The translations under genes were made by a program, and so were the position numbers. The notes beneath the pieces were generated by a model. The model was not told the origin of the DNA. It made no database searches and saw nothing but the letters and a program-made list of their open reading frames with translations. From Candidatus Desulfosporosinus nitrosoreducens (GTDB taxonomy: Bacteria > Bacillota > Desulfitobacteriia > Desulfitobacteriales > Desulfitobacteriaceae), in assembly GCF_030954495.1 (NCBI RefSeq), contig NZ_JAVHUW010000070.1, positions 1 through 64,000 on the forward strand: a stretch of 64,000 nucleotides of DNA. The letters run 5' to 3'. This document shows positions 16,056 to 24,940 of this stretch, one piece after another (position 1 is the first letter of the stretch; every line of letters begins with the position of its first letter).

Positions 16056-16613
16056 ATGATTTCTTCGAACGATTTTAAGACAGGACTTACTATTGAAATT
16101 GATGGCGACGTTTTTTCAGTGGTTGAGTTTCAGCACGTCAAACCAGGCAAAGGAGCCGCCTTTGTTCGTACAAAATTGAAAAATGTAAAAACCGGCGGGG
16201 TCGTTGAACGCAAGTTTAACGCCGGCGAAAAAGTGAATAAGGCTCATGTGGAGCGCCGCGAAATGCAATACCTGTATAAAGATACGGATCACTATGTGGT
16301 TATGGATAACGAGAGTTATGAACAAGTTTCTTTGACCCAGGACCAAATCGGCGATGGCGTGAAATGGCTTAAAGAAAATATGACCTTAGGGGTTCTTTTC
16401 TTTGATACGGAAGTCATTGGCGTCGATGTGCCCAATTCTGTCCAACTTCTTGTGACAGCAACCGAGCCGGGAGTCAAGGGTGATACGGCTACTGGGGGGA
16501 CCAAACCGGCTACCCTGGAGACCGGAGCGATTGTGCAAGTACCCTTCTTTGTTAATGAGGGGGATGTCTTGATTATTGATACCAGAACAGGAAACTATGT
16601 TCAACGGGCTTAA
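16056..16613 (+). CDS. efp: Translation elongation factor P
   Basis: A 185-residue, three-beta-barrel protein that rescues ribosomes stalled on polyproline. It starts MISSNDFKTGLTIEID, the standard family start, at ATG 16056 behind TTAGGAGG; the longer frame from 15987 lacks family similarity. The loop that bears the modified residue reads VKPGKGAAFVRTK, with Lys in the PGKGAA tip. It ends about 10 bases before the hairpin that precedes the RNase J gene. Confidence 0.96.
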   Translation: MISSNDFKTGLTIEIDGDVFSVVEFQHVKPGKGAAFVRTKLKNVKTGGVVERKFNAGEKVNKAHVERREMQYLYKDTDHYVVMDNESYEQVSLTQDQIGDGVKWLKENMTLGVLFFDTEVIGVDVPNSVQLLVTATEPGVKGDTATGGTKPATLETGAIVQVPFFVNEGDVLIIDTRTGNYVQRA

Positions 16614-16625
16614 TTGAAACATGTT

Positions 16626-16675
16626 ATCACCTCCTATGGGACACACTAGATTTAGTTGGACCATTAGGAGGTGAT
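16626..16675 (+). promoter_or_regulatory. Hairpin that sequesters the RNase J ribosome binding site
   Basis: ATCACCTCCTATGG (16626-16639) pairs with CCATTAGGAGGTGAT (16661-16675): 14 pairs with one bulged T, around a 21-base loop. The 3' arm contains the full Shine-Dalgarno sequence AGGAGGTGAT of the next gene (GTG at 16679). The 5' arm is therefore an exact copy of the 16S rRNA 3'-end anti-Shine-Dalgarno core. The fold would block translation start unless it is opened. Only TTTT follows, so it is a weak terminator at best. Pairing is observed; the control role is inference. Confidence 0.65.
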
Positions 16676-16678
16676 TTT

Positions 16679-18355
16679 GTGTTATCCCCGAAAACTGCAA
16701 AGTTAAGCGTGATTCCTCTGGGCGGAACCGGAGAAATTGGCAAAAACCTGCTTGTCTTTGAATATGAAGACTCAATCGTTGTCATCGACGGAGGTGTTAA
16801 ATTCCCTGGTGAGGAATTGTTGGGGATCGATTTAGTGATTCCCGATATCTCCTATTTAGAAAAAAACCGTGATCGAATCCGAGGTCTTTTTATTACCCAT
16901 GGTCACGAAGATCATATCGGTGGTCTGCCTTTTATTTTGCCGAAATTAAATATCCCTATTTATGGGACAAAATTAACGTTAGGCTTAGTCATGGCAAAGT
17001 TCCAGGAACGTGCTCCCTACCCCGAATCTTTAGTTCACCCTATTGAACCGGGCGAAGTGATTCAAGCCGGGGCTTTTCAAGTCGAAGCCTTTCGTGTAAC
17101 CCACAGCATTCCCGACGCAGTGGGCTATTCCTTGCTCACTCCCGTTGGCAGGGTGGTCTACACCGGGGATTTTAAGGTTGATTATACACCTATTGATGGG
17201 CAAAACATGGATCTCGGCAAGCTTGCCGCTTGGGGAGAAGAAGGAATTTTGGCCTTGCTTTGCGATTCGACGAACGCGGAACGACCAGGTGTGACCATGT
17301 CTGAAATGGTTGTGGGGAAAACATTGAGAGAGTGGTTTGAACGCGCTGAAGGAAAAATTATTTTGGCTTCTTTCGCTTCCAATGTACACCGGATACAACA
17401 GGCCGTTGATGCGGCGGCAGACATTGGACGCAAAGTTTGTGTCGTTGGCCGGAGTATGGAAAGCGTTGTGAAAACGGCCACTGAGATGGGGTATTTAAAG
17501 CTTCCCTATGAAGAGATCCTAGTCGATAGTTCAGAGGTGGATAATGTTCCCGCGGCAAAATTGCTGGTTCTGACAACCGGCAGCCAAGGGGAGCCTTTGG
17601 CTGCTTTGACTCGGATGGCTACCGGCAGCCACCGGCAAATTAAAGTTGAAGTCGGAGATATGGTCATCATCGCCGCAACCCCAATTCCCGGAAACGAAAA
17701 ACTCGTTGGTAAGACAATCAACCATCTTTATCAAATCGGGGCGGAAGTTGTCACTAAAGAGATGGGCCAAGTTCATGTTTCCGGCCATGCCAACCAAGAA
17801 GAGCTTAAGCTTATTATCCGGCTGGCCCGCCCCCGTTACCTTATTCCTCACCACGGCGAAATCAGGCATCAGGTTGCTTTACGAAGGATAGGGCAAACGC
17901 TCGGTTATGCCGACAAAGATATTGCTTTAACACAACTGGGCTCTCGGGTGGAACTTAGTCCGGGCCGCATGGAATTTGGAGAGAATGTGGAAGCTGGGAG
18001 TGTTAATATCGATGGCTTGGGTATAGGCGATGTGGGGCAGATTGTCCTGCGTGACCGTCAACAGCTTGCTCAGGACGGGGTTGTGATAGTGGTAGCGGCT
18101 TTTGCCAAAGAGAAGCCTTACCATCTTCTATCCGGGCCGGATATTATTTCCCGGGGATTTACCTTTATGAAGGAAGCGGGAGAGTTAGTGGACGGAGCAA
18201 AAAAAGTGGCAAACAATACGCTGACAGTCCAATTCCAGAAAGAGCAGTTTGAATGGGGTCTTTTAAAAACCCTTCTTCGCGACAGCCTGGGCAATTATTT
18301 TTGGGAAAAGACTCATAGGCGTCCAATAATTTTGCCGGTGTTGCTTTCAATTTAA
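16679..18355 (+). CDS. rnj: Ribonuclease J
   Basis: A 558-residue metallo-beta-lactamase/beta-CASP ribonuclease with 5'-3' exonuclease and endonuclease activity in mRNA decay and rRNA maturation. HGHEDH at 74-79 is the zinc motif; GDFKVDYTP and CDSTNAERPG follow. The beta-CASP part includes TTGSQGEP, and the C-terminal motif SGHANQEELKLII and PRYLIPHHGE are present. It starts at GTG 16679 with an unusually perfect AGGAGGTGAT, which is buried in a hairpin, suggesting translational control. It could be either RNase J1 or J2 type. Confidence 0.95.
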   Translation: MLSPKTAKLSVIPLGGTGEIGKNLLVFEYEDSIVVIDGGVKFPGEELLGIDLVIPDISYLEKNRDRIRGLFITHGHEDHIGGLPFILPKLNIPIYGTKLTLGLVMAKFQERAPYPESLVHPIEPGEVIQAGAFQVEAFRVTHSIPDAVGYSLLTPVGRVVYTGDFKVDYTPIDGQNMDLGKLAAWGEEGILALLCDSTNAERPGVTMSEMVVGKTLREWFERAEGKIILASFASNVHRIQQAVDAAADIGRKVCVVGRSMESVVKTATEMGYLKLPYEEILVDSSEVDNVPAAKLLVLTTGSQGEPLAALTRMATGSHRQIKVEVGDMVIIAATPIPGNEKLVGKTINHLYQIGAEVVTKEMGQVHVSGHANQEELKLIIRLARPRYLIPHHGEIRHQVALRRIGQTLGYADKDIALTQLGSRVELSPGRMEFGENVEAGSVNIDGLGIGDVGQIVLRDRQQLAQDGVVIVVAAFAKEKPYHLLSGPDIISRGFTFMKEAGELVDGAKKVANNTLTVQFQKEQFEWGLLKTLLRDSLGNYFWEKTHRRPIILPVLLSI

Positions 18356-18534
18356 ATAAAAAAAGGAGGGTCTTCCTCAAACGGAGAGTGCAACGGGTTG
18401 TTTTAAAGCAGCTGGGGGCACTCTTTATTAATTGTCTTTTTTTTCCTCGGATTAAATTGCGATCTGGCCTGGTCTATTTGCAGGGAATTATTCGTCTTTT
18501 GGAGAATATGATCAAAAGAAAGGAGTCCTTGCAC

Positions 18535-20073
18535 GTGGGCATAAGAATACGGAGATTCAAGTTAAACAGACAGACATTTCGCAGCATCTCTCCTTTGAAG
18601 GTCGCAATTCTCTATGCCTTGTTTAGCGGAGGATGGATTCTTTTGTCAGACCATTTCTTAGAGATGACCGTTTCCAATCAACAGTTGTTTTTGGAGTTAT
18701 CAACCTTGAAAGCTTTGCTCTGTGCTCTCTTCACGGCGTTTTTGCTTTATCTTTTACTTCAATGGGGATTTAAAGAGTTGGCCTATAAAACTCATCATGA
18801 TGCGCTGACAGCTCTGCCCAACCGCCTGCTGTTTAATGAACTTTTAAAACAGGCTTTAGCCCAAACCAGGCATAAACGCGGTCAGCTGGCTGTTTTGTTT
18901 TTGGATTTAGACCGCTTTAAGCTGATCAATGATACGATGGGCCATAATCTGGGAGATCTTCTTTTAAAAGCGGTCGCAGAGCGAATACGTGGAACCTTGC
19001 GCGAAGGGGACACGATCGCCAGACAGGGCGGAGACGAATTTTTAGTTCTTCTGCCTGAGATCAGTCACGATCAGGAGGCTGTCAGAGTGTCGGAGCGGAT
19101 CTTAGCAGCCTTCACGCAACCGTTTATCATAGACGATAGTGAAGTGTACATGAGCACAAGTGTGGGAATCAGTCTATACCCAAGAGGAGCCAGCGATATT
19201 GAATCTTTGGTAAAACAAGCGGATACAGCCATGTATTACGCTAAAGAATTAGGCCGGAACAATTGTCAGCTTTTTACCAATGGTCTTAACATTAAAGCCA
19301 ATGAACGGCTTTCAACGGAAAATAATTTGCGCAAAGCTTTAGCGCGCAATGAGTTCATTCTTCATTATCAGCCTCAGGTTGATTTTCATAAAGGCTGTAT
19401 TGTTGGACTTGAAGCCTTGGTCCGCTGGGATTCCAAAGAGCACGGACTTGTTTCCCCGTTGTCATTTATTCCTATTGCCGAAGAAACGGGTTTGATTGTT
19501 CCGATCGGGGAATGGGTATTGGAGACTGCCTGCAGGCAAAATATGATTTGGCGGGCTCAAGGGCACCCCTTTATGCGCATGGCTGTGAATATATCGGCCC
19601 GTCAATTTCGTGAGCCGAATTTTGTTAAAAGGGTGGCGGAAATTTTGGCCAAAACCGGGATGGAGCCGGAATGGTTGGAACTGGAGATTACGGAAAGCAT
19701 CGCTATGGAAAACGGGGAAGCGTCACTCGAAATGTTAAGACGTTTCAAGGAGTTAGGTGTGAGAATTTCGATTGATGATTTTGGAACAGGGTTCTCTTCC
19801 CTGAATTATCTGCGCCGTATGCCTATTGATACGTTGAAAATAGACCAGTCGTTTATTCGGGATATCAGCAGCGGCGACAATGGCAAAGAAATCGTCACGG
19901 CCATTATTCAACTTGCCAAAAACCTTCGCTTAAAAGTGGTTGCAGAAGGGGTGGAAACGAGTTCACAGTGGTCTTTTCTCAGAGATAAACGATGTGATGA
20001 AATGCAGGGATTTCTCTTTAGCAAAGCGGTCGGCCCCAAAGAAATGGAAATGCTGCTCAGCCGATTAGCTTAA
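18535..20073 (+). CDS. Membrane GGDEF-EAL cyclic-di-GMP enzyme
   Basis: A 512-residue protein from GTG 18535 (AAAGGAG nine bases upstream); an in-frame GTG at 18388 behind GGAGGG is possible. Two membrane helices lie near residues 25-45 and 60-85 with almost no loop. The GGDEF domain is intact (RQGGDEFLVLL), with an RxxD inhibitory site (REGD) five residues ahead. The EAL domain keeps EALVRW, NISARQF, ELEITES, IDDFGTG, LKIDQSFI and EGVET, so both synthesis and breakdown of c-di-GMP are possible. c-di-GMP often controls pili, and a pilus operon lies upstream, but no direct link is visible. Confidence 0.9.
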   Translation: MGIRIRRFKLNRQTFRSISPLKVAILYALFSGGWILLSDHFLEMTVSNQQLFLELSTLKALLCALFTAFLLYLLLQWGFKELAYKTHHDALTALPNRLLFNELLKQALAQTRHKRGQLAVLFLDLDRFKLINDTMGHNLGDLLLKAVAERIRGTLREGDTIARQGGDEFLVLLPEISHDQEAVRVSERILAAFTQPFIIDDSEVYMSTSVGISLYPRGASDIESLVKQADTAMYYAKELGRNNCQLFTNGLNIKANERLSTENNLRKALARNEFILHYQPQVDFHKGCIVGLEALVRWDSKEHGLVSPLSFIPIAEETGLIVPIGEWVLETACRQNMIWRAQGHPFMRMAVNISARQFREPNFVKRVAEILAKTGMEPEWLELEITESIAMENGEASLEMLRRFKELGVRISIDDFGTGFSSLNYLRRMPIDTLKIDQSFIRDISSGDNGKEIVTAIIQLAKNLRLKVVAEGVETSSQWSFLRDKRCDEMQGFLFSKAVGPKEMEMLLSRLA

Positions 20074-20408
20074 TTTAAGAACAAAAGATTATTTTACGAG
20101 AGCAAGATTTCCTAAATTCGATTGTCATTGTTAAACAAATTGGAGAGTAAAAAAGCCGGGTACATGCAGTCTCATTCATGTACTCGGCTTTTTTATACAG
20201 TTGGCCAAACATGCCGCGAAGCGGCACCACTGATCAATAAAAATAGACCTTTGGGGGTCGGGCAGCTTCGCCCACATTGTTCACTCAGCATTCCGAGGCT
20301 TGTCCGTTTTACAGCCCAGCCCTTCCAGCTAGTGAAAATACTTTTTCCATTCCAACCATGTCTAAAATAGTCAAGGCGGACATACCTTCAATTAAGGGGG
20401 GCAAAGAC
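20074..20408. other. Intergenic region before spoIIIA with a terminator and three short hairpins
   Basis: After the GGDEF-EAL gene comes a strong terminator (20155-20194). Then three small inverted repeats follow in 60 bases: GCCGC/GCGGC (20213-20225), GACC/GGTC (20246-20259) and GGGC/GCCC (20260-20273). No gene is supported here. The promoter of spoIIIA should lie in the remainder. CATACCTT near 20380 resembles a sigma-E -10 element, but I found no convincing -35. Confidence 0.5.
20155..20194. terminator. Strong, probably bidirectional terminator
   Basis: GCCGGGTACATG (20155-20166) pairs with CATGTACTCGGC (20177-20188), 12 bp with one G-U pair. It is preceded by AAAAAA-type bases and followed by TTTTTT. 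Confidence 0.9.
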
Positions 20409-21446
20409 GTGTCGCTGCATTATCAATTATCTGTCATCCAAAGAGAGAAAATAGTGCCCGCAGCATCGAAACTTTCAGTTTCTAAGCAAAATGTATCGGC
20501 CTTGAAAGATATGTCCAAGTGGTTTGGCGAGAGCGTCCGCTTAATCTTGAATAAAGTTCAGGATCTTGGATTTCAGGAAGTCGAAGAAATCCGTTTAAGG
20601 GTCGGTCAGCCATTCTTGCTCAGAACCGCCAATAAGGATCTTTTTCTCAACAGCGACGGTCAAATTACTGCGCCGGACAGAGCTTATATAGTGACTTCGG
20701 GGGACCTGACAGCAACTCTGGAAAGGATGACTCAAAGTTCGGTCTATGCAGTTGAAGAAGATCTGAGACAAGGCTTTTTAACGCTGCCCGGAGGGAACCG
20801 AGTAGGGGTAACAGGAGAGGCGGTTCTTCAGCAAGGTCAAATCCAAAAGATGAAGCATATTTCCTCTCTGAATATTCGTCTTGCTCATGATGTTAAAGGT
20901 CAAGGCTGTTGTGTTTTACCTAAACTTCTCCAAAGCGACGGCTCACTTTGTCATACTTTGTTAATCTCTCCTCCTCGAGCAGGAAAAACTACTCTTCTGA
21001 GAGATCTGGTCCGCATAATTAGTAACGGAGTTCCTCACCTGGGGTTTGAAGGACAGAGTGTGGGAGTTATCGATGAACGTGGTGAACTCGCCGGTATGTG
21101 GCAGGGGATGCCTACCTATGATTTGGGTTACCGCACAGATGTCTTGGATGGATGCCCCAAAATATCCGGTTTGAGTATGCTCATTCGTTCCATGGCTCCT
21201 CAAGTTATTGTCATGGATGAGTTGGGTCATCGCGATGAAGCTGCGGCTTTGCGAGATGCGCTGCGTACAGGGGTGAAAATTTTAAGCACGGCTCATGCCA
21301 GTTCTTGGGAAGAAGCGAAAAGCAGGCCAAGTTTAGCCTATTTGCTTGAGGAAGGAGTGTTTGAACGTTTGGTGGTGTTGAGCAGACAAAGCGGTCCGGG
21401 GACGATCGAGGAAGTTTACGATCTTAAAACTGGGAGGAGCCTGTGA
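20409..21446 (+). CDS. spoIIIAA: Stage III sporulation protein AA (ATPase)
   Basis: A 345-residue secretion-type ATPase of the mother cell-forespore SpoIIIA-SpoIIQ channel, needed for late forespore gene expression. The Walker A loop is SPPRAGKTTLL, Walker B is VIVMDELGH, and RTAHASSWEEA-type His motif (ILSTAHASS) follows; EEIRLRVGQP is the usual N-terminal signature. I chose GTG 20409 because AGGGGGG lies eight bases upstream; ATG 20358 and ATG 20513 are alternatives, and the first about 35 residues have no clear family match. It is the first of eight genes in order. Confidence 0.92.
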   Translation: MSLHYQLSVIQREKIVPAASKLSVSKQNVSALKDMSKWFGESVRLILNKVQDLGFQEVEEIRLRVGQPFLLRTANKDLFLNSDGQITAPDRAYIVTSGDLTATLERMTQSSVYAVEEDLRQGFLTLPGGNRVGVTGEAVLQQGQIQKMKHISSLNIRLAHDVKGQGCCVLPKLLQSDGSLCHTLLISPPRAGKTTLLRDLVRIISNGVPHLGFEGQSVGVIDERGELAGMWQGMPTYDLGYRTDVLDGCPKISGLSMLIRSMAPQVIVMDELGHRDEAAALRDALRTGVKILSTAHASSWEEAKSRPSLAYLLEEGVFERLVVLSRQSGPGTIEEVYDLKTGRSL

Positions 21447-21955
21447 TGATAGTATTGGGGTGTATAGCACTGATTGCCGGTTGTGGATCAATGGGCTTGT
21501 GGCTGGCTCAGCGAATTCGACGCAGGCCAGAAGAATTGAGAGGATGCCTGGTCGCTCTGACTCTCTTGGATACGGAAATTGTTTGGGGGTCAACACCTTT
21601 ACCAGAGGCCTTTTGTGTTTTGAAAGAACGAACAGATGTACCTTGGCAAGGGTTTTTCTCCGAATTGCAAAAACGCTTAGAACGAGGGGAGCCTGCCGGT
21701 GAGGCCTGGAATAATGAAATATCCCTGCAAAGTTCTCGATTTTGTTTGAAACAGGAAGATTGGCGGGTGATTCGAGATATCGGCAAAGGACTCGGGCGCT
21801 CCGACGGCCAGGAACAGCATAAACAGCTGGAACTTGTGCTGCGCCAGCTTACTATGTTAAAAGACCAAGTCGGAATTTGGTCGGAAAAGCAGGCAAAAAT
21901 GTGGTCCTATCTAGGGTTCCTCTGTGGGATCGCAGGAGTACTCATTCTAATATAG
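21446..21955 (+). CDS. spoIIIAB: Stage III sporulation protein AB
   Basis: A 169-residue protein, GspF-related, with an N-terminal membrane helix (about 1-20), RRPEELRGCLVALTLLDTEIVWGSTPLPEA typical of the family, and a C-terminal helix (YLGFLCGIAGVLILI). It probably forms the membrane platform for the SpoIIIAA ATPase. I chose ATG 21446 (GGGAGGA upstream) over the GTG at 21443. The ATG shares its first base with the last base of the spoIIIAA stop. Confidence 0.92.
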   Translation: MIVLGCIALIAGCGSMGLWLAQRIRRRPEELRGCLVALTLLDTEIVWGSTPLPEAFCVLKERTDVPWQGFFSELQKRLERGEPAGEAWNNEISLQSSRFCLKQEDWRVIRDIGKGLGRSDGQEQHKQLELVLRQLTMLKDQVGIWSEKQAKMWSYLGFLCGIAGVLILI

Positions 21956-21974
21956 CAAGAGAGGAGTCAAGAGC

Positions 21975-22172
21975 ATGAGCTTTAATCTAATCATTACCGT
22001 TGCCGGAATAGGAATTTTGGTTGGGGTACTTGCTTCCGTTTTGAATCAATCCGGACGAGGGGAAATGGCTCAAGGTGTAACCATTATCGGAGTCATCGTG
22101 GTTCTCTATATCGTCGTCCAATCGATTTCAGAACTATTCACTTTAGTAAAGAGTGTTTTTAACCTGTACTAG
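21975..22172 (+). CDS. spoIIIAC: Stage III sporulation protein AC
   Basis: A 65-residue integral membrane protein with two helices, the normal size for this family. The first helix (NLIITVAGIGILVGVLASVL) leads into NQSGRGEMAQ, a well-conserved loop. It is a small subunit of the SpoIIIA channel. GAGAGGAG precedes the ATG. Confidence 0.93.
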   Translation: MSFNLIITVAGIGILVGVLASVLNQSGRGEMAQGVTIIGVIVVLYIVVQSISELFTLVKSVFNLY

Positions 22173-22183
22173 GGGGCTAAAAT

Positions 22184-22570
22184 GTGGAAATATGGCAAAT
22201 AGTGGGACTAGCCCTGATCGTAACGATTATCAGCGTTGTTTTAAAACAGTTTCGACCGGAAATAGCTTTGCAGCTTTCGATTTTAGCCGGCGCAACCATA
22301 TTTATATTAATTTTAAGTAAAATTAAAGTTGTCATTGATCTGCTCCAAACCTTAGCCGACCAAGCTAATATCAGCTCTTATTACTTATTGATCGTCTTAA
22401 AAATTGTCGGTGTGGCCTATCTGGCAGAGTTTGGGGCACAAATTTGCCGCGATGCCGGTGAGGGTGCTTTAGCCACCAAAATTGAAATTGCGGCTAAAGT
22501 CGGAGTTATTGTCTTAGCCATTCCAATTATTGTAGCCATTACCGAGTCCTTAGTGCGGCTCGTTCCGTGA
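22184..22570 (+). CDS. spoIIIAD: Stage III sporulation protein AD
   Basis: A 128-residue membrane protein, related to SpoIIIAC, with about four helices. The conserved stretch YYLLIVLKIVGVAYLAEFG and CRDAGEGALATKIEIAAK identify the family. It starts at GTG 22184 after AGGGGG. An ATG two bases earlier is in a different frame. Confidence 0.92.
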   Translation: MEIWQIVGLALIVTIISVVLKQFRPEIALQLSILAGATIFILILSKIKVVIDLLQTLADQANISSYYLLIVLKIVGVAYLAEFGAQICRDAGEGALATKIEIAAKVGVIVLAIPIIVAITESLVRLVP

Positions 22571-22580
22571 GGTGATGTGT

Positions 22581-23759
22581 TTGAGGGTTACGATCGCCAA
22601 ATTAATTCTTTTTCTCGTTGTCTTATGCAGTGGGACAACTCCTCCGCTATTAGCAGATGAGGTTTCCTCACCCCAGGCGCCGCAAAGCGCCGAAATTTCC
22701 CAGGGGGTCGATTTAAGCCAGCTGCAGGGCTTTTTGGACCAATTGGATCACGATGTGCAAAAGGGGATTACGAACTTTTCCCTCGCTCAAATGTTCGAAG
22801 ACTTGAAAAGCGGCAAATTAGATTTATCACCGGAAAAGTTCGGTCAGATGCTGCTGGGTATCTTAACGAGAGAGATAGGAAACAGCGTTCCCCTGATTGG
22901 GAAGCTGCTGGTTCTGGCGGCTCTCGCCGGTATTTTAGGCCAGCTGCAGACAGCGTTTAGCGGAAATGTTGGCAAAACCGCTCAAGTAATGACCTACCTT
23001 GTTTTGCTGAGCATTGCGCTTACGTCGTTTCGTGAGGCTTTGAGCATAGCCTCGAGTGTCATTGACCAAATGGTAGGCCTGATGCAGACTTTATTTCCGG
23101 TTATGCTGACGTTATTAATTACCATGGGAAACCTGACAAGTGCAGCCTTATTCAAACCGCTTATCATGGGCAGCTTGACCGTCTTGGCGACAATCATTAA
23201 AACAATTATCCTGCCACTGTTCTTCCTTGCCGCGGTGCTGAAACTCTTTAATCATATTTCAACCGAGTTCAAGCTCAGCAAATTAGCCGGACTTTTTGAA
23301 TTCGTAGGCAAGATTGCCCTAGGGGTTGTGATGACCATATTTATTGGAGTTATGACCGTTCAAGGAGTAACAGGTGGTGTGGCTGACAGTGTTGTTTTTC
23401 GGACAGCGAAATATTCTGCCGATCTTGTGCCTGTCGCCGGGAAGTTTTTCAAAGATGCAGTGGAGTTAGTGATAACTTCCGGATTGCTGTTAAAAAATGC
23501 CGTGGGAATTATTGCTTTGTTAGCGCTTGTTGTTATTTGTGTCGGCCCTCTGATTAAGCTTCTGGCGATGATTCTGGTGTTTCGGGTTTCGGCTGCTCTG
23601 GTAGAGCCTCTTGGCGAAAAGGGTTTGGCAGACAGTCTTCAGGATATGTCCAAAAGCCTGATATTTATCATAGTAACCGTCGCCTCCGTTGCGATTATGT
23701 TTTTCATGATGATAGCTGTCGTGATAGGTACAGGGACATTTTCCGTGATGTTGCACTGA
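22581..23759 (+). CDS. spoIIIAE: Stage III sporulation protein AE
   Basis: A 392-residue polytopic membrane protein of the channel. It has a Sec-type signal peptide (helix LILFLVVLCSG, cleavage near LLA-DEV), a short extracytoplasmic domain, then seven or eight helices from about residue 110. SAALVEPLGEKGLADSLQ near the C terminus is a typical signature. I favour TTG 22581: GAGGTGAT (22569-22576) fits it, but is too close to the upstream GTG 22572 and ATG 22575. Confidence 0.9.
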   Translation: MRVTIAKLILFLVVLCSGTTPPLLADEVSSPQAPQSAEISQGVDLSQLQGFLDQLDHDVQKGITNFSLAQMFEDLKSGKLDLSPEKFGQMLLGILTREIGNSVPLIGKLLVLAALAGILGQLQTAFSGNVGKTAQVMTYLVLLSIALTSFREALSIASSVIDQMVGLMQTLFPVMLTLLITMGNLTSAALFKPLIMGSLTVLATIIKTIILPLFFLAAVLKLFNHISTEFKLSKLAGLFEFVGKIALGVVMTIFIGVMTVQGVTGGVADSVVFRTAKYSADLVPVAGKFFKDAVELVITSGLLLKNAVGIIALLALVVICVGPLIKLLAMILVFRVSAALVEPLGEKGLADSLQDMSKSLIFIIVTVASVAIMFFMMIAVVIGTGTFSVMLH

Positions 23760-23772
23760 GGAGGGGAGCATT

Positions 23773-24348
23773 GTGCAGACTCTGCAAAATTTAGTACGAA
23801 ATCTGGCTCTGATTTTATTAGTGGCAACCTTTCTGGAAATGCTTTTGCCGAATAAATCAATGCGCGGATTTGTCCAGATGGTTATGGGCTTGTTTGTCAT
23901 TTCCGCCGTCCTTGCCCCAATATCCACCTTGCTGCACACCCCCTTGTCCATGGAGATTCCCGCATGGAGCGAGGCTGCTCCTCAAGACCTTCCGGTGATT
24001 GCTGAAGAGCAGGGAGTTAAAGCCGGACGGAATGCTGTTCAAGAACAATATCGCCAAATCCTTGTCAACCAGATCGAGGCCTTGGCGCTAAGCACAAAAG
24101 GGGTTGAATCTGCCTCGGTGGATATAAAGTTTGCAGATGGAACAGGCGGTGTTGCTGATCAGCCTAAAATATCCGCCATAGATGTAACCTTGACGGCGGC
24201 CAAAGAGGAAATAGAACCTGTTCAGCCGATCACTATAGGGCCTAAGCCCCAAGCTCCCCAACAATCTCCCAAAAGCGACGAAGTTCGGGATAAAATCTCG
24301 GTCTTTATGAGCCTGCCTAAAGAGGCGATTCACGTTCAGGAACGTTAA
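23773..24348 (+). CDS. spoIIIAF: Stage III sporulation protein AF
   Basis: A 191-residue protein with two N-terminal helices (NLALILLVATFLEMLLPN and MVMGLFVISAVLAPIS) joined by the conserved NKSMRGFVQ loop, then a soluble domain and a Pro/Gln-rich linker. SpoIIIAF is part of the intermembrane channel. It starts at GTG behind GAGGAGGGGAG. Confidence 0.92.
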   Translation: MQTLQNLVRNLALILLVATFLEMLLPNKSMRGFVQMVMGLFVISAVLAPISTLLHTPLSMEIPAWSEAAPQDLPVIAEEQGVKAGRNAVQEQYRQILVNQIEALALSTKGVESASVDIKFADGTGGVADQPKISAIDVTLTAAKEEIEPVQPITIGPKPQAPQQSPKSDEVRDKISVFMSLPKEAIHVQER

Positions 24349-24373
24349 TTAATTTTTCAAGGAGGTCGATGGT

Positions 24374-24937
24374 GTGAAAATGCTCAAGCTCATTTCTTCA
24401 GAGAAAATGTTAGTAGGTTTAGTTGCGCTTATTGCGGTGGGCATGTCCTTTATATATTTGGGAAAAGGAACGGAGTCGCCGGCTCAAATGCTGCAGACAA
24501 AGCCGGCAAGTTCAGCAGTATCCGTCTCGGAGACTAAAATCAGTGCCTTGGAAAAGGAACTGGAAAATAAACTTAAAGCCAACCTTTCTTTAATGGATGG
24601 CGTAGGAAAAGTTCAAGTATCCGTGAGTTTGTCTACAGGGCTAAAAAGTGAGTATGCCCGCAATCAAAATGTTACCAAAAATACGTCTAAGGAAACGGAC
24701 AAAGCCGGAGGAACTCGGGAGACAACCCAGGTCACTGAAAACAACCAGGTAGTTATGCCGAACGGTACATCTCAGCCCGTTATGGTGATGGAAGACCGTC
24801 CGGAGGTTGCCGGAGTTTTGGTTATCGCTGAGGGAGCTCGTGATCCTAAGGTTCGGGAAGGGATTCATACGGCGGTTCAAACACTCCTGAATATTCCAAG
24901 CGCTAAAATAACCGTTGTGCCAATGGGAGGAGTATAA
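24374..24937 (+). CDS. spoIIIAG: Stage III sporulation protein AG
   Basis: A 187-residue protein with one N-terminal membrane helix (MLVGLVALIAVGMSFIYLG) and an extracytoplasmic ring-building domain (RBM fold), including ELENKLKANLSLMDGVGKVQVSVSL. It forms the large ring in the intermembrane space. The RPEVAGVLVIAEGARDPKVR stretch is strongly conserved. It starts at GTG 24374 after AAGGAGG. spoIIIAH follows after 3 bases. Confidence 0.92.
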   Translation: MKMLKLISSEKMLVGLVALIAVGMSFIYLGKGTESPAQMLQTKPASSAVSVSETKISALEKELENKLKANLSLMDGVGKVQVSVSLSTGLKSEYARNQNVTKNTSKETDKAGGTRETTQVTENNQVVMPNGTSQPVMVMEDRPEVAGVLVIAEGARDPKVREGIHTAVQTLLNIPSAKITVVPMGGV

Positions 24938-24940
24938 TGA

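Noticed and set aside
18383..18440. Riboswitch or attenuator in front of the GGDEF-EAL gene
   Set aside because: AGAGTGC/GCACTCT can pair, but the loop is long and no c-di-GMP riboswitch core is visible.
20122..20370. Possible small gene over the terminator before spoIIIA
   Set aside because: It runs through a terminator hairpin, has no ribosome binding site and no recognisable protein features.
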